From positions 1 to 12,705 of the forward strand of contig JANOCR010000233.1 in assembly GCA_031412355.1 (NCBI GenBank): a stretch of 12,705 nucleotides of DNA. Reading direction: 5' to 3'. The notes under the pieces are model-generated. The model was given only the letters and a program-made list of their open reading frames with translations, did not search any database and was not told the DNA's origin. Positions 6,196 to 12,487 of this stretch are shown here, piece after piece; position 1 is the stretch's first letter, and the number at the start of each line of letters is the position of its first letter. The DNA is from JAENVT01 sp031412355 (GTDB lineage Bacteria; Actinomycetota; Acidimicrobiia; Acidimicrobiales; Ilumatobacteraceae). The translations under genes were made by a program, and so were the position numbers.

Positions 6196-8230
6196 GCCAA
6201 CGGTTCCCCCTGCACCAGCGACGCGGCGTGAGGCCGATGTCGAGGTGCTGCACGGCGCAGCCGTCGCCGATCCGTATCGGTGGCTCGAAGACGGTGATTC
6301 CGAAGAGGTCGCAGCGTGGGTCGCTGCCCACAACCAACGAACCAGCCAGGCGCTCGAAGCTCGGCCCACATGGGGCCTGTGGCACGAGCGCCTTTCCGCG
6401 CTGACGGCTCTGCCGACTGTTGGCAGCGCGGCCGTTCGCGGCGACAAGTTGTTCGCGCTCGGTCGGGCGGCCGGTGCCGATCAGTTCGCTCTCGTCGTCC
6501 AGTCGGCCGTCGATCGCCACGCCCCGGCACGCGTTCTGCTCGACCCGGCTCAGCGCGCGGCGGATGGTGCCGTCGCCATCGATTGGTACGAGCCATCGCC
6601 TGACGGCTCGCTTGTCGCCATCGGACTCAGTGAGGGCGGCACCGAGCAGAGCACGCTGTCGGTGATCGACGTCGAGACCGGCAACCACCTGCCTGACTCG
6701 ATTGCCAACGCACGGGCCTCGACAATTGCATGGCTGCCCGACAATTCGGGATTCTGGTACCTGCGCTACCCCGAGGGCGACGCCTACAACCGCCACGCGT
6801 ACTTCCACCGCCTGGGCACCGACCCGACGGCAGATCCCGTGGTCTTCGACCGCTTGCCGACACCCGAGACGTGGCCCGACGTGCTGGCCAGCGACGACGG
6901 TCGCTACCTGCTCGTGCACATGCTGGTCGGATGGGGTCGGATCGACGCCGCGCTGCTCGACACCCAGTCGGGGGAGTGGCGCGATGTGATCAGCGGCGTC
7001 GAGGCGCAGTCGTCGTTCTTCTTCCACGCAGGCGAGCTGTACGGCGTCACGTCACGCGATGCATCGAATGGCCGAGTCTTTGCGGCACCGCTCGACAATC
7101 CCAGCGAGTGGCGAACGGTCGTGGCCGAACGCGACGACGTGATAACCCGCGCGGCGAGCTGCGGTGATCAGTTGCTGGTCGTCACGAGCTCCGCGGCGGT
7201 CGATACGGTCGAGTTGTGGAATGAAGACGGCACGTTTGCTGCATCGATCGACGACTTCGGGTTGATCAGCGTTCAGTCCGTCGACACCGACGGTGACGTT
7301 GCTTTCTTGACGGTCGCCTCCTTCGACGCCCCGCCCGCTCTGTACCGCGTTACTGCGGGCCGCGCCGAACGGTGGTCGGCCGAGCTCGACACATCGGTGC
7401 TGCCCCCACTGACCGTCTCGCAGATGAAGTACCCCTCGCTCGACGGCACCGAGATAGGCCTGTTCGTGATGCACCGAGCCGACGTAGAGCCATCGGAGCG
7501 GACGCCGCTCATGCTCACCGGTTATGGCGGGTTCGCGATCACCGAGTCGCCATCCTGGGTCGTTCGCGCCGCAGCCTGGTGTGCCGCTGGAGGAACGTTT
7601 GCCGTCGCCGGTCTGCGCGGCGGCTACGAGCACGGCGAGGACTGGCACCGTGCCGGACGGCGAGCCAACAAGCAGAACGTGTTCGACGACTTCCACGCGG
7701 CCGGAGATTGGCTCGTCAACGAGGGCATCACGTCTCGGGATCTCCTGGCCATCGAGGGCGGCTCGAACGGTGGACTGCTGATGGGTGTCGCGGTCACCCA
7801 GCGCCCCTATCTGGCCAGGGCCGTGCACTGCGCGGTGCCGCTACTCGACATGATCCGTTTCCCGCGGTTCCTGATTGCCCGTCTGTGGACGGACGAGTAT
7901 GGCGATCCCGACGTTGCCGACGAGTTCGCCTGGTTGCACGCCTACTCGCCCTATCACCACGTCGCCGAAGGGGTGGAATATCCCGCCGTGTTGTTCACGA
8001 CAGCGGAGGGCGACTCACGGGTCGACCCGTTGCATGCCCGAAAGATGGCGGCGGCCCTCACGTGGGCCAGCGCAAGCCAGGCAGACCGGCCGGTGTTGTT
8101 GCGCCAGAGCGGGCGCAGTGGCCACGGCCAGGGCAAGCCGGCCAACATGCGGACTCGCGATGATGCCGATGTGCTGTCGTTCTTCTGTTGGCAACTGGGT
8201 GTCGAGGCAATGCTCGACAGTCACTTGTAA
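6188..8230 (+). CDS. Prolyl oligopeptidase family serine peptidase (S9A)
   Basis: The 680-aa protein has S9A length and layout. The N-terminal lead ends in the family signature VADPYRWLED (27-36). A seven-bladed beta-propeller (about 60-410) filters substrates by size. The C-terminal alpha/beta-hydrolase domain carries YGGF (446-449), the nucleophile Ser526 in EGGSNGGLL, Asp609 followed by Arg611 in AEGDSRVDPLHARK, and His646 in SGHGQGKP. The triad is complete. No signal peptide is seen, so it is likely a cytoplasmic enzyme cleaving short peptides after proline (or, if oligopeptidase B-like, after basic residues). The GTG at 6188 overlaps the bL37 stop by eight bases, suggesting coupled translation. 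It is the first start in frame, and alignment with family N-termini supports it. Confidence 0.93.
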   Translation: MAEPTVPPAPATRREADVEVLHGAAVADPYRWLEDGDSEEVAAWVAAHNQRTSQALEARPTWGLWHERLSALTALPTVGSAAVRGDKLFALGRAAGADQFALVVQSAVDRHAPARVLLDPAQRAADGAVAIDWYEPSPDGSLVAIGLSEGGTEQSTLSVIDVETGNHLPDSIANARASTIAWLPDNSGFWYLRYPEGDAYNRHAYFHRLGTDPTADPVVFDRLPTPETWPDVLASDDGRYLLVHMLVGWGRIDAALLDTQSGEWRDVISGVEAQSSFFFHAGELYGVTSRDASNGRVFAAPLDNPSEWRTVVAERDDVITRAASCGDQLLVVTSSAAVDTVELWNEDGTFAASIDDFGLISVQSVDTDGDVAFLTVASFDAPPALYRVTAGRAERWSAELDTSVLPPLTVSQMKYPSLDGTEIGLFVMHRADVEPSERTPLMLTGYGGFAITESPSWVVRAAAWCAAGGTFAVAGLRGGYEHGEDWHRAGRRANKQNVFDDFHAAGDWLVNEGITSRDLLAIEGGSNGGLLMGVAVTQRPYLARAVHCAVPLLDMIRFPRFLIARLWTDEYGDPDVADEFAWLHAYSPYHHVAEGVEYPAVLFTTAEGDSRVDPLHARKMAAALTWASASQADRPVLLRQSGRSGHGQGKPANMRTRDDADVLSFFCWQLGVEAMLDSHL

Positions 8231-8233
8231 ACT
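8228..8233 (+). promoter_or_regulatory. Candidate -10 element (TAAACT) of the L,D-transpeptidase gene
   Basis: TAAACT is followed by six bases and then the ATG at 8240, the leaderless spacing. Its first three bases are the stop codon of the upstream peptidase, so one sequence would serve as both stop and promoter. No ribosome binding site fits in the nine-base gap. Confidence 0.5.
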
Positions 8234-8239
8234 CGCCCC

Positions 8240-8929
8240 ATGCCGCGCGGATCCCAGGTGTTCGTTCGCGCATTGGCCGGGCTTGCGCTTGTTCTGGTGA
8301 CTGCGTGCAGCGCGGCAGCCGCTCCCGCGGCCGGGCCCGTAACCGTCGCCGACACATCGGCTGTCGAGATCACCACCGTCGTCGATACCACCGCTCCCGC
8401 TCCCACGACATCATCGACGACGATCTCCGAGACGACGATCCTCGAGACGACGATCCCCGAGACCGCGACAGCCTCAGTCCAGCCGACGACGACGCCTGCT
8501 CCCGCGATCGACCCCAACTGTCCGATCACGCCGCATGCTGCAGTCATCGACCGCGATCGTCAACGGGCATGGCTGTGCGACAACGGCGTGGCGTTGCCCG
8601 AGTTCGTGATCACCACGGCGCGTACCCTGCCCGATCCGGGCACGTATCCCGTCTTCGCCAAGGACATGAACACCTCGTCGGCCTTCGGCGGGCACTACAG
8701 CACGATGACGCACTTTGTCGCCTTCACCCGTGGCGAGAACACCGGTGCCAGGGTTGCCTTCCACACGATTCCCGTCCTGCGGAATGGCGACTTCGTGCAG
8801 CCACTCGAATCGGTCGGCACCGAGGAACGGCACGGCGACTCGGCCGGGTGCATTCGGGTGCTGCCCGAACAGGGTCAAGTGGTGTGGGATTGGCTGGAGA
8901 AAGGTGACGAGGTCCGCGTGCTGACCTGA
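8240..8929 (+). CDS. Lipoprotein L,D-transpeptidase (YkuD domain)
   Basis: The 229-aa product begins with a lipoprotein signal (MPRGSQVFVRALAGLALVLV, then TACS; lipobox Cys23). A Thr/Ser-rich linker follows (about 40-90, with three TTIxE repeats), and then a YkuD-type catalytic domain (about 95-229). Catalytic elements seen are His175 in VAFHTIP, His198, and Cys204 with Arg206 in GDSAGCIRV. These enzymes form 3-3 meso-diaminopimelate cross-links in peptidoglycan or attach proteins to it, outside the membrane. The position before Gly-Cys is Ala, where many homologues have His (SHGC). The linker would let a membrane-tethered enzyme reach the wall. The last codon TGA directly abuts the stop of the convergent nuclease gene. 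Confidence 0.88.
   Translation: MPRGSQVFVRALAGLALVLVTACSAAAAPAAGPVTVADTSAVEITTVVDTTAPAPTTSSTTISETTILETTIPETATASVQPTTTPAPAIDPNCPITPHAAVIDRDRQRAWLCDNGVALPEFVITTARTLPDPGTYPVFAKDMNTSSAFGGHYSTMTHFVAFTRGENTGARVAFHTIPVLRNGDFVQPLESVGTEERHGDSAGCIRVLPEQGQVVWDWLEKGDEVRVLT
8416..8460 (+). repeat. Three tandem 15-base coding repeats (TTIxE)
   Basis: Three adjacent units at 8416-8430, 8431-8445 and 8446-8460 share GACGACGATC and the final CGA and differ at only two inner bases. In frame they encode TTISE, TTILE and TTIPE. They form part of the lipoprotein linker and probably arose by slippage. Confidence 0.9.
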
Positions 8930-9874
8930 TCACGGGTCGATCTCGTCGTCGCCTCCCCTCAGGTATGTCTGGCCTTCGACGCACTCGCCGCGGTACGGAC
9001 ACCAGCGGCACGAGACGCCGGGCTTCTTGAGGGCAACCTCACCCTCGATCTGCAACTGGATGAGCCGATGGATTCCATCGAGCGTGCGTCGCAGCGCGGT
9101 GCGCAACACACCTTCGGTCACGTCTTCGACGATCGGCTGCGCGGAGTCGAGGTAGAACGTGGCCAGCTTGCGTGGCGGCACATCGCGTATGAGGGTTTCG
9201 ACGAGGGCATAGAACCGCAGGTCTTCGCGGTGACGCTGGCTGACCCGGCCTGTCTTCAGATCGATGATCACCTTGCGGCTTTCGCGACCATTGGGACGGC
9301 CCATCACCAGGTCGACTCGAGCGCGCAGCAGGATGGGATGGTCGAGTGGCCATTGCGCGGCGGCCTCGGTCGCCGGGTTGCTGCGCGCGTCGAGCGGCGG
9401 GAAGCACTCCATGAACTTGCTGACACGTTCGACCGCCTGTCCGCGAAGGTCGGCCTCGTCGCCGGACGAGAGGGCCGCGATCCATCGGCCGAAGTCGCGC
9501 TCCTCGTCGCCCAACCGTGCGAGGGACTCGTCGACCAGTTCGCGCGGGCTCGGCTCGCCCCGCCAGTTGAGCATCAGTTGGATTGCCTTGTGGGCAACCT
9601 GGCCCCTGGCACGAGCCGGTGTCCATTCGAAGTCGTCGGGCGCCAGGAAGTGCACCTCGCAGTCGTGCACGCTGGCCAGGGTGTGCTTGGTGATGAACAG
9701 CGTGTTGCCGTTGAGCCGATCGTTGAAGTGGGCGAATGCTTCGTTGGCCTGCTCGCGCAGATCATCGACGAGCGCAGCGTCGAACAGGGTCGGCTCGGCG
9801 GATCGCCGTAGCAACGCGAGCGTTCGCTGCTGTGCCGGGTTGAGTGCCGGGTTGGATTGCGCGGGCTCGTCCAC
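8930..9874 (-). CDS. PD-(D/E)XK nuclease, Cas4/RecB-like with predicted 4Fe-4S cluster
   Basis: The 314-aa protein has PDDEXK_1-type nuclease motifs: His95 in RGQVAHKAIQ, Asp188 in LLRARVDLVMG, Asp205-x-Lys207 in VIIDLKTGR, and Tyr222 in LRFYALVETL (motif QxxxY-like). Four cysteines are placed as in AddB/Cas4 iron-sulfur nucleases: Cys72 near the N-terminus (VHDCEVHFL), then Cys289, Cys292 and Cys298 (CRWCPYRGEC). Such enzymes cut single-stranded DNA ends; alone they are linked to recombination and repair. No CRISPR array or cas gene lies in the window. The GTG at 9874 is chosen as the first start in frame; a TAGTGT element lies seven bases upstream. The gene is divergent from a 106-aa unknown protein across an operator-like repeat and convergent with the L,D-transpeptidase gene. 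Confidence 0.85.
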   Translation of the reverse strand: MDEPAQSNPALNPAQQRTLALLRRSAEPTLFDAALVDDLREQANEAFAHFNDRLNGNTLFITKHTLASVHDCEVHFLAPDDFEWTPARARGQVAHKAIQLMLNWRGEPSPRELVDESLARLGDEERDFGRWIAALSSGDEADLRGQAVERVSKFMECFPPLDARSNPATEAAAQWPLDHPILLRARVDLVMGRPNGRESRKVIIDLKTGRVSQRHREDLRFYALVETLIRDVPPRKLATFYLDSAQPIVEDVTEGVLRTALRRTLDGIHRLIQLQIEGEVALKKPGVSCRWCPYRGECVEGQTYLRGGDDEIDP

Positions 9875-9881
9875 GGTGTCG

Positions 9882-9887
9882 ACACTA
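9882..9887 (-). promoter_or_regulatory. Candidate -10 element (TAGTGT) of the nuclease gene
   Basis: On the minus strand TAGTGT precedes the GTG start by seven bases. It lies five bases from the left edge of the 9893-9921 inverted repeat, which would cover the spacer and -35 region. Confidence 0.45.
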
Positions 9888-9892
9888 ACCAG

Positions 9893-9921
9893 GGGGTGTC
9901 ACAGGCCGCCTGTAACACCCC
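9893..9921. promoter_or_regulatory. 29-base near-perfect inverted repeat, candidate bidirectional operator
   Basis: GGGGTGTCACAGG (9893-9905) and CCTGTAACACCCC (9909-9921) are inverted copies with one mismatch (9900/9914), separated by CCG. The repeat sits midway between two divergent starts, and each candidate -10 element lies exactly five bases outside an arm. GTGTC/GACAC half-motifs recur at 9876-9885 and 9927-9931. The position suits a dimeric regulator controlling both genes. The regulator is not identified in the window. Confidence 0.6.
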
Positions 9922-9926
9922 TGCGC

Positions 9927-9932
9927 GACACT
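9927..9932 (+). promoter_or_regulatory. Candidate -10 element (GACACT) of the 106-aa gene
   Basis: GACACT is followed by six bases and the ATG at 9939. It matches the leaderless spacing of neighbouring genes but has G instead of T at its first position, so it may be a weak promoter needing help from the adjacent inverted-repeat site. Confidence 0.35.
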
Positions 9933-9938
9933 GATCAC

Positions 9939-10259
9939 ATGCCCGTCAGCAACATGTCCCTCGACTTCGCCCACGCCGCCCGCACCATCGGTCGCGAGGT
10001 TCGACGTCGCGGCTTGGTTGCTCCTGGCTTTCGATGCCCGCCGCGAATCGCGGGTGTCGATCGTTCGCTACGGCGCGTCGCCAACGGGGCCGTTGTGGCA
10101 GTGCAGTTGAAGGGTCGCCCTTGGGCGGCAATCGTCGGCGACATGATCGAGGGGGTGATTGTCACCAACCAACTACAACCACCGCGGTCCGATCGACTTC
10201 GCGCCGAATTGTGGCAAGCGCTGGGGTTCGAAGCCCCACGGCTCCGATCGGTGGCCTAG
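9939..10259 (+). CDS. Conserved-looking hypothetical protein, 106 aa
   Basis: I do not recognise this family. The product has a basic helical N-terminus (LDFAHAARTIGREVRRRG), a Pro/Arg-rich stretch (APGFRCPPRIAGVDRSLRR), a beta-like core (GAVVAVQLKGRPWAAIVGDM, then IEGVIVTNQL) and a short helical tail (DRLRAELWQALGFE). It has no signal peptide or membrane segment and is probably cytoplasmic. The ATG at 9939 is preferred because the upstream in-frame sequence only shadows the opposite nuclease gene. It shares a divergent control region with the nuclease, hinting at a linked function, but this is inference. Its TAG overlaps the TAG of the convergent hydrolase gene inside one CTAG. Confidence 0.7.
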   Translation: MPVSNMSLDFAHAARTIGREVRRRGLVAPGFRCPPRIAGVDRSLRRVANGAVVAVQLKGRPWAAIVGDMIEGVIVTNQLQPPRSDRLRAELWQALGFEAPRLRSVA

Positions 10260-12205
10260 ATCGGTACCGCTATAAGCCATACCACTGTGGTGTTCGCCGG
10301 CACTTCTGCCTTGGCCGATTGCAGCACCCTGTCGTCGAACGCCGCCGGACCGATGCCGATCACCACCAACGCCCCGCTCTCGAAGTCGGCGAACGCGCCC
10401 TGCACGACATCGTCGATCGGGAGCACTGCCGGCGCGTCGAATTGCTGGAAGTCGCTGTCGCTCAACGCGTCGGTGTACGCGGCGACAGCCTCTTCTGCGC
10501 TCAACGACGTGGTGCGCATCTCGCTGAAGACCTGGGTCGGCAGTGCACCGAGCACTGCGGCCAGGGCAGGCAGCGTCACCACGTCGGAGACCTCGTCGGG
10601 CACGGGCAGGTCATCCCACCAATCCGGTTTGTCGACGATGGGGTCGGTACCGCACTCGGTGTCCGGATCGGGCAACGTCAGGTCGGCCAGCAGCGCGCCC
10701 TCGATCTCGGTCACGCAGCTACTGACCAGCAACTGACCGTGGCCCTCGCCGGTGTAGGTCACCAACCGGGCATTCGGTCCGAGCCGTGCCGTCAGTTCCC
10801 GCGCCCAACGAATCGGCGTCGCGGGATCATTGGCACCGCCGACCACCACGATCGGACCCTCGCCGTCATACGACAGTTCGACGCGATCGACATCGCCGAC
10901 CAGGCGCTCGCACATGTTCGCCTCGGAAATCAGGTCGTCGGCGGTGATGGTCTTGGCGAACCGCGGCGCCGCAGCGCGAAGGGTCGCCGTCAATGCCTCG
11001 GGATCGTCGGGCAGCGATAGACCGATGCCGCTGGCGCATTGGATGACGGGGAACGATTGGAAGAGCGTGGTGAAGGCGCCGTCCTCGCTTCGACCGTTGT
11101 AGGAATCGGCCACCGCGAAGATTCCGATCGGATCACCGGCTTCCGCCTGTGCGAGTGCCCGCGATAGCACCGGCCATTGGCTCTCGCTGTACAACGCTGC
11201 CTGGGTTGCGCGCTCCATCGTGGCGTTGTTCGCCACCCGGCCATCGGCACCCGTGATCGGTGAGTCGTCCAACTGCTGTATCAAAGCGTCCCAGCGTGCG
11301 CCGACGTCGGTGGCCGCGAACTCGCATGTCGGGTCACCTTCGCACCAGGCGGCCCAGTTGTCGAACGCCCCCTCGAAACCCACCAACTGTGTCTCGAACT
11401 GTTGCTGAACGGTGTCGTCGTCAGGGTCGAAGGCCGAATCCAGCACCATCGCCCGAACGCGATCGGGATACATCGTTGCGTACGCCGCCCCCAGGTACGT
11501 GCCGTACGAGATTCCCAGGAATGAGATCTGGTCGTCGCCGAGTGCGGCCCTGATGGCATCGATGTCTCGTGCTGCGTTCTCGGTGGAATAAAAGCGCAAG
11601 GTGTCGCCGTACTTCTGCCGGCAGCCCTCGATGAAACCGTCTTCGGCCTCGTCCTTCAGCGCCTCTTCCTCGGTCGTGTCGGGGGTGTCGTCGACGTAGA
11701 GATGCTCGTCCATGAACGCATCGCTCACGCAGTGGATGCCACCCGAACGATCGACACCGCGGGGATCGAAGCCGATCAGATCCAGTGATCCGATGCCGAG
11801 ACCGACAGCTATGGCCTGGCCGCTGAACGCGATGGGGTCGAAGCCGGACGCACCGGGACCACCCGGGTTCAGCAGCACGGCGCCTGTTCGATCACCGTCG
11901 GCCGCGACCCTGATCAGTGCAAGATCGATGCTGTCGCCACCAGGGTTGTCGTAGTCCAGGGGCACGTTCAATGTCGTGCACTCCAGTGAAGAATCCTGCG
12001 CGTTCGGATCGTCGCAGGGTCCCCAGTCGAGTGTGGAGTTGCGCGGCGCGTCGGTGGTGTCGGGTTCGGTGCTGTCGGGAGCGTCCGATGACACCGGCGC
12101 GCTGCCGATCGGGTCTGCTCGCGTCGAGCGGACATCGGCACTCGTTCCGCAGGCAGCGATGCTGATAAGAGCCAAGAAGGCCAGCACTCGACGTCGGGGC
12201 CGCAT
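10256..12205 (-). CDS. Secreted TAP-like alpha/beta-hydrolase lipoprotein (tripeptidyl aminopeptidase family)
   Basis: Starting at the ATG at 12205 (chosen because TAGCGT lies seven bases upstream; GTG 12214 and ATG 12211 are alternatives) the protein has 649 residues. The signal MRPRRRVLAFLALISIAAC has a lipobox Cys19. An acidic, Ser/Thr-rich linker follows (about 20-58). The hydrolase fold carries the oxyanion loop NPGGPG (113-118), nucleophile Ser233 in GISYGTYLG, Asp460 in GGANDPATP and His489 in GEGHGQL, the last two in a TAP-like C-terminal domain. The family (mycobacterial Hip1/CaeA-like, Streptomyces SlpD/SlpE) consists of cell-surface peptidases or esterases of about 500 residues. 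Here about 105 extra residues follow residue 540 (EEAVAAYTDALSDSD, then VLPIDDVVQGAFADFESG). Several Cys pairs suit an extracellular protein. Confidence 0.9.
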   Translation of the reverse strand: MRPRRRVLAFLALISIAACGTSADVRSTRADPIGSAPVSSDAPDSTEPDTTDAPRNSTLDWGPCDDPNAQDSSLECTTLNVPLDYDNPGGDSIDLALIRVAADGDRTGAVLLNPGGPGASGFDPIAFSGQAIAVGLGIGSLDLIGFDPRGVDRSGGIHCVSDAFMDEHLYVDDTPDTTEEEALKDEAEDGFIEGCRQKYGDTLRFYSTENAARDIDAIRAALGDDQISFLGISYGTYLGAAYATMYPDRVRAMVLDSAFDPDDDTVQQQFETQLVGFEGAFDNWAAWCEGDPTCEFAATDVGARWDALIQQLDDSPITGADGRVANNATMERATQAALYSESQWPVLSRALAQAEAGDPIGIFAVADSYNGRSEDGAFTTLFQSFPVIQCASGIGLSLPDDPEALTATLRAAAPRFAKTITADDLISEANMCERLVGDVDRVELSYDGEGPIVVVGGANDPATPIRWARELTARLGPNARLVTYTGEGHGQLLVSSCVTEIEGALLADLTLPDPDTECGTDPIVDKPDWWDDLPVPDEVSDVVTLPALAAVLGALPTQVFSEMRTTSLSAEEAVAAYTDALSDSDFQQFDAPAVLPIDDVVQGAFADFESGALVVIGIGPAAFDDRVLQSAKAEVPANTTVVWLIAVPI

Positions 12206-12212
12206 CGCCATC

Positions 12213-12218
12213 ACGCTA
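12213..12218 (-). promoter_or_regulatory. Candidate -10 element (TAGCGT) of the hydrolase gene
   Basis: On the minus strand TAGCGT lies seven bases before the ATG at 12205. This supports the third of three clustered start codons as the 5' end of a leaderless message. Confidence 0.4.
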
Positions 12219-12293
12219 GGTCACACCGCGGATCGCTCCACCTCACTTCGCCAATCGACAGCGTGATCGGATTCTCGCCGGCACCGATGCGAA

Positions 12294-12299
12294 TAGCCT
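12294..12299 (+). promoter_or_regulatory. Candidate -10 element (TAGCCT) for tRNA-Leu
   Basis: TAGCCT lies 15 bases before the first tRNA base, leaving a short 5' leader for RNase P to remove. A GGGG/CCCC stem (12300-12303 with 12310-12313) lies in that leader. No clear -35 element is visible. Confidence 0.35.
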
Positions 12300-12314
12300 G
12301 GGGTTCTCACCCCT

Positions 12315-12398
12315 GCCCGGGTGGTGGAATTGGCAGACACGGGGGGCTTAAACCCTCCTGTACGAAAGTACGTACGGGTTCGACTCCCGTCCTGGCCA
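12315..12398 (+). tRNA. tRNA-Leu (anticodon UAA)
   Basis: A class II tRNA is readable in full. The acceptor 5' strand is 12315-12321, T8 and G9 follow, then a D-arm with GTG/CAC and the GG of the loop. The anticodon stem is GGGGG/CCTCC with loop CTTAAAC (anticodon TAA at 12349-12351). The long variable arm has GTAC/GTAC with a GAAA loop. The T-arm is ACGGG/CCCGT with loop TTCGACT (12379-12385). The 3' acceptor strand is CCTGGCC (12391-12397) with discriminator A12398. CCA is not encoded (CCG follows). The acceptor stem has a C2-C71 mismatch (12316/12396) and a G-U pair (12319/12393). An integrase gene follows within 90 bases, so the 3' end may have been replaced on integration. Confidence 0.93.
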
Positions 12399-12401
12399 CC
12401 G
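12374..12401 (+). other. Candidate attL core at the 3' end of tRNA-Leu
   Basis: Elements with tyrosine integrases commonly recombine in the 3' half of a tRNA and restore it with their own copy. Here an integrase gene on the same strand starts 89 bases after the tRNA, and the 3' acceptor strand pairs imperfectly with the 5' strand, as expected if it came from the element. The exact core borders cannot be set without the other end. Confidence 0.5.
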
Positions 12402-12448
12402 CCGTTGAACAGCATCTTTCCAAGACAGACTTGAACGGCCGCCTGCGC

Positions 12449-12469
12449 GTGTGCACATGCCGTGCACAC
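12449..12469. promoter_or_regulatory. Perfect inverted repeat GTGTGCAC-N5-GTGCACAC before the integrase gene
   Basis: Eight-base arms at 12449-12456 and 12462-12469 are perfect inverted copies separated by ATGCC. Each arm contains the palindrome GTGCAC, so the hexamer also repeats directly with 11-base spacing, about one helical turn. It ends six bases before the candidate -10 element and would overlap the promoter spacer and -35 region. It could be a repressor operator or an integrase/excisionase binding site. Confidence 0.5.
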
Positions 12470-12475
12470 ACCGGG

Positions 12476-12481
12476 TATCGT
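12476..12481 (+). promoter_or_regulatory. Candidate -10 element (TATCGT) of the integrase gene
   Basis: TATCGT is followed by six bases and the ATG at 12488, the same leaderless spacing as other genes here. This supports the ATG over the GTG immediately before it. Confidence 0.45.
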
Positions 12482-12487
12482 GATGTG

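Noticed and set aside
10222..10238. T-arm-like hairpin TGGGG-TTCGAAG-CCCCA near the end of the 106-aa gene
   Set aside because: It looks like a tRNA T-arm, but no acceptor, D-arm or anticodon arm can be fitted upstream, and it lies within a good coding frame. It could also be a weak terminator, but no U-tract follows.
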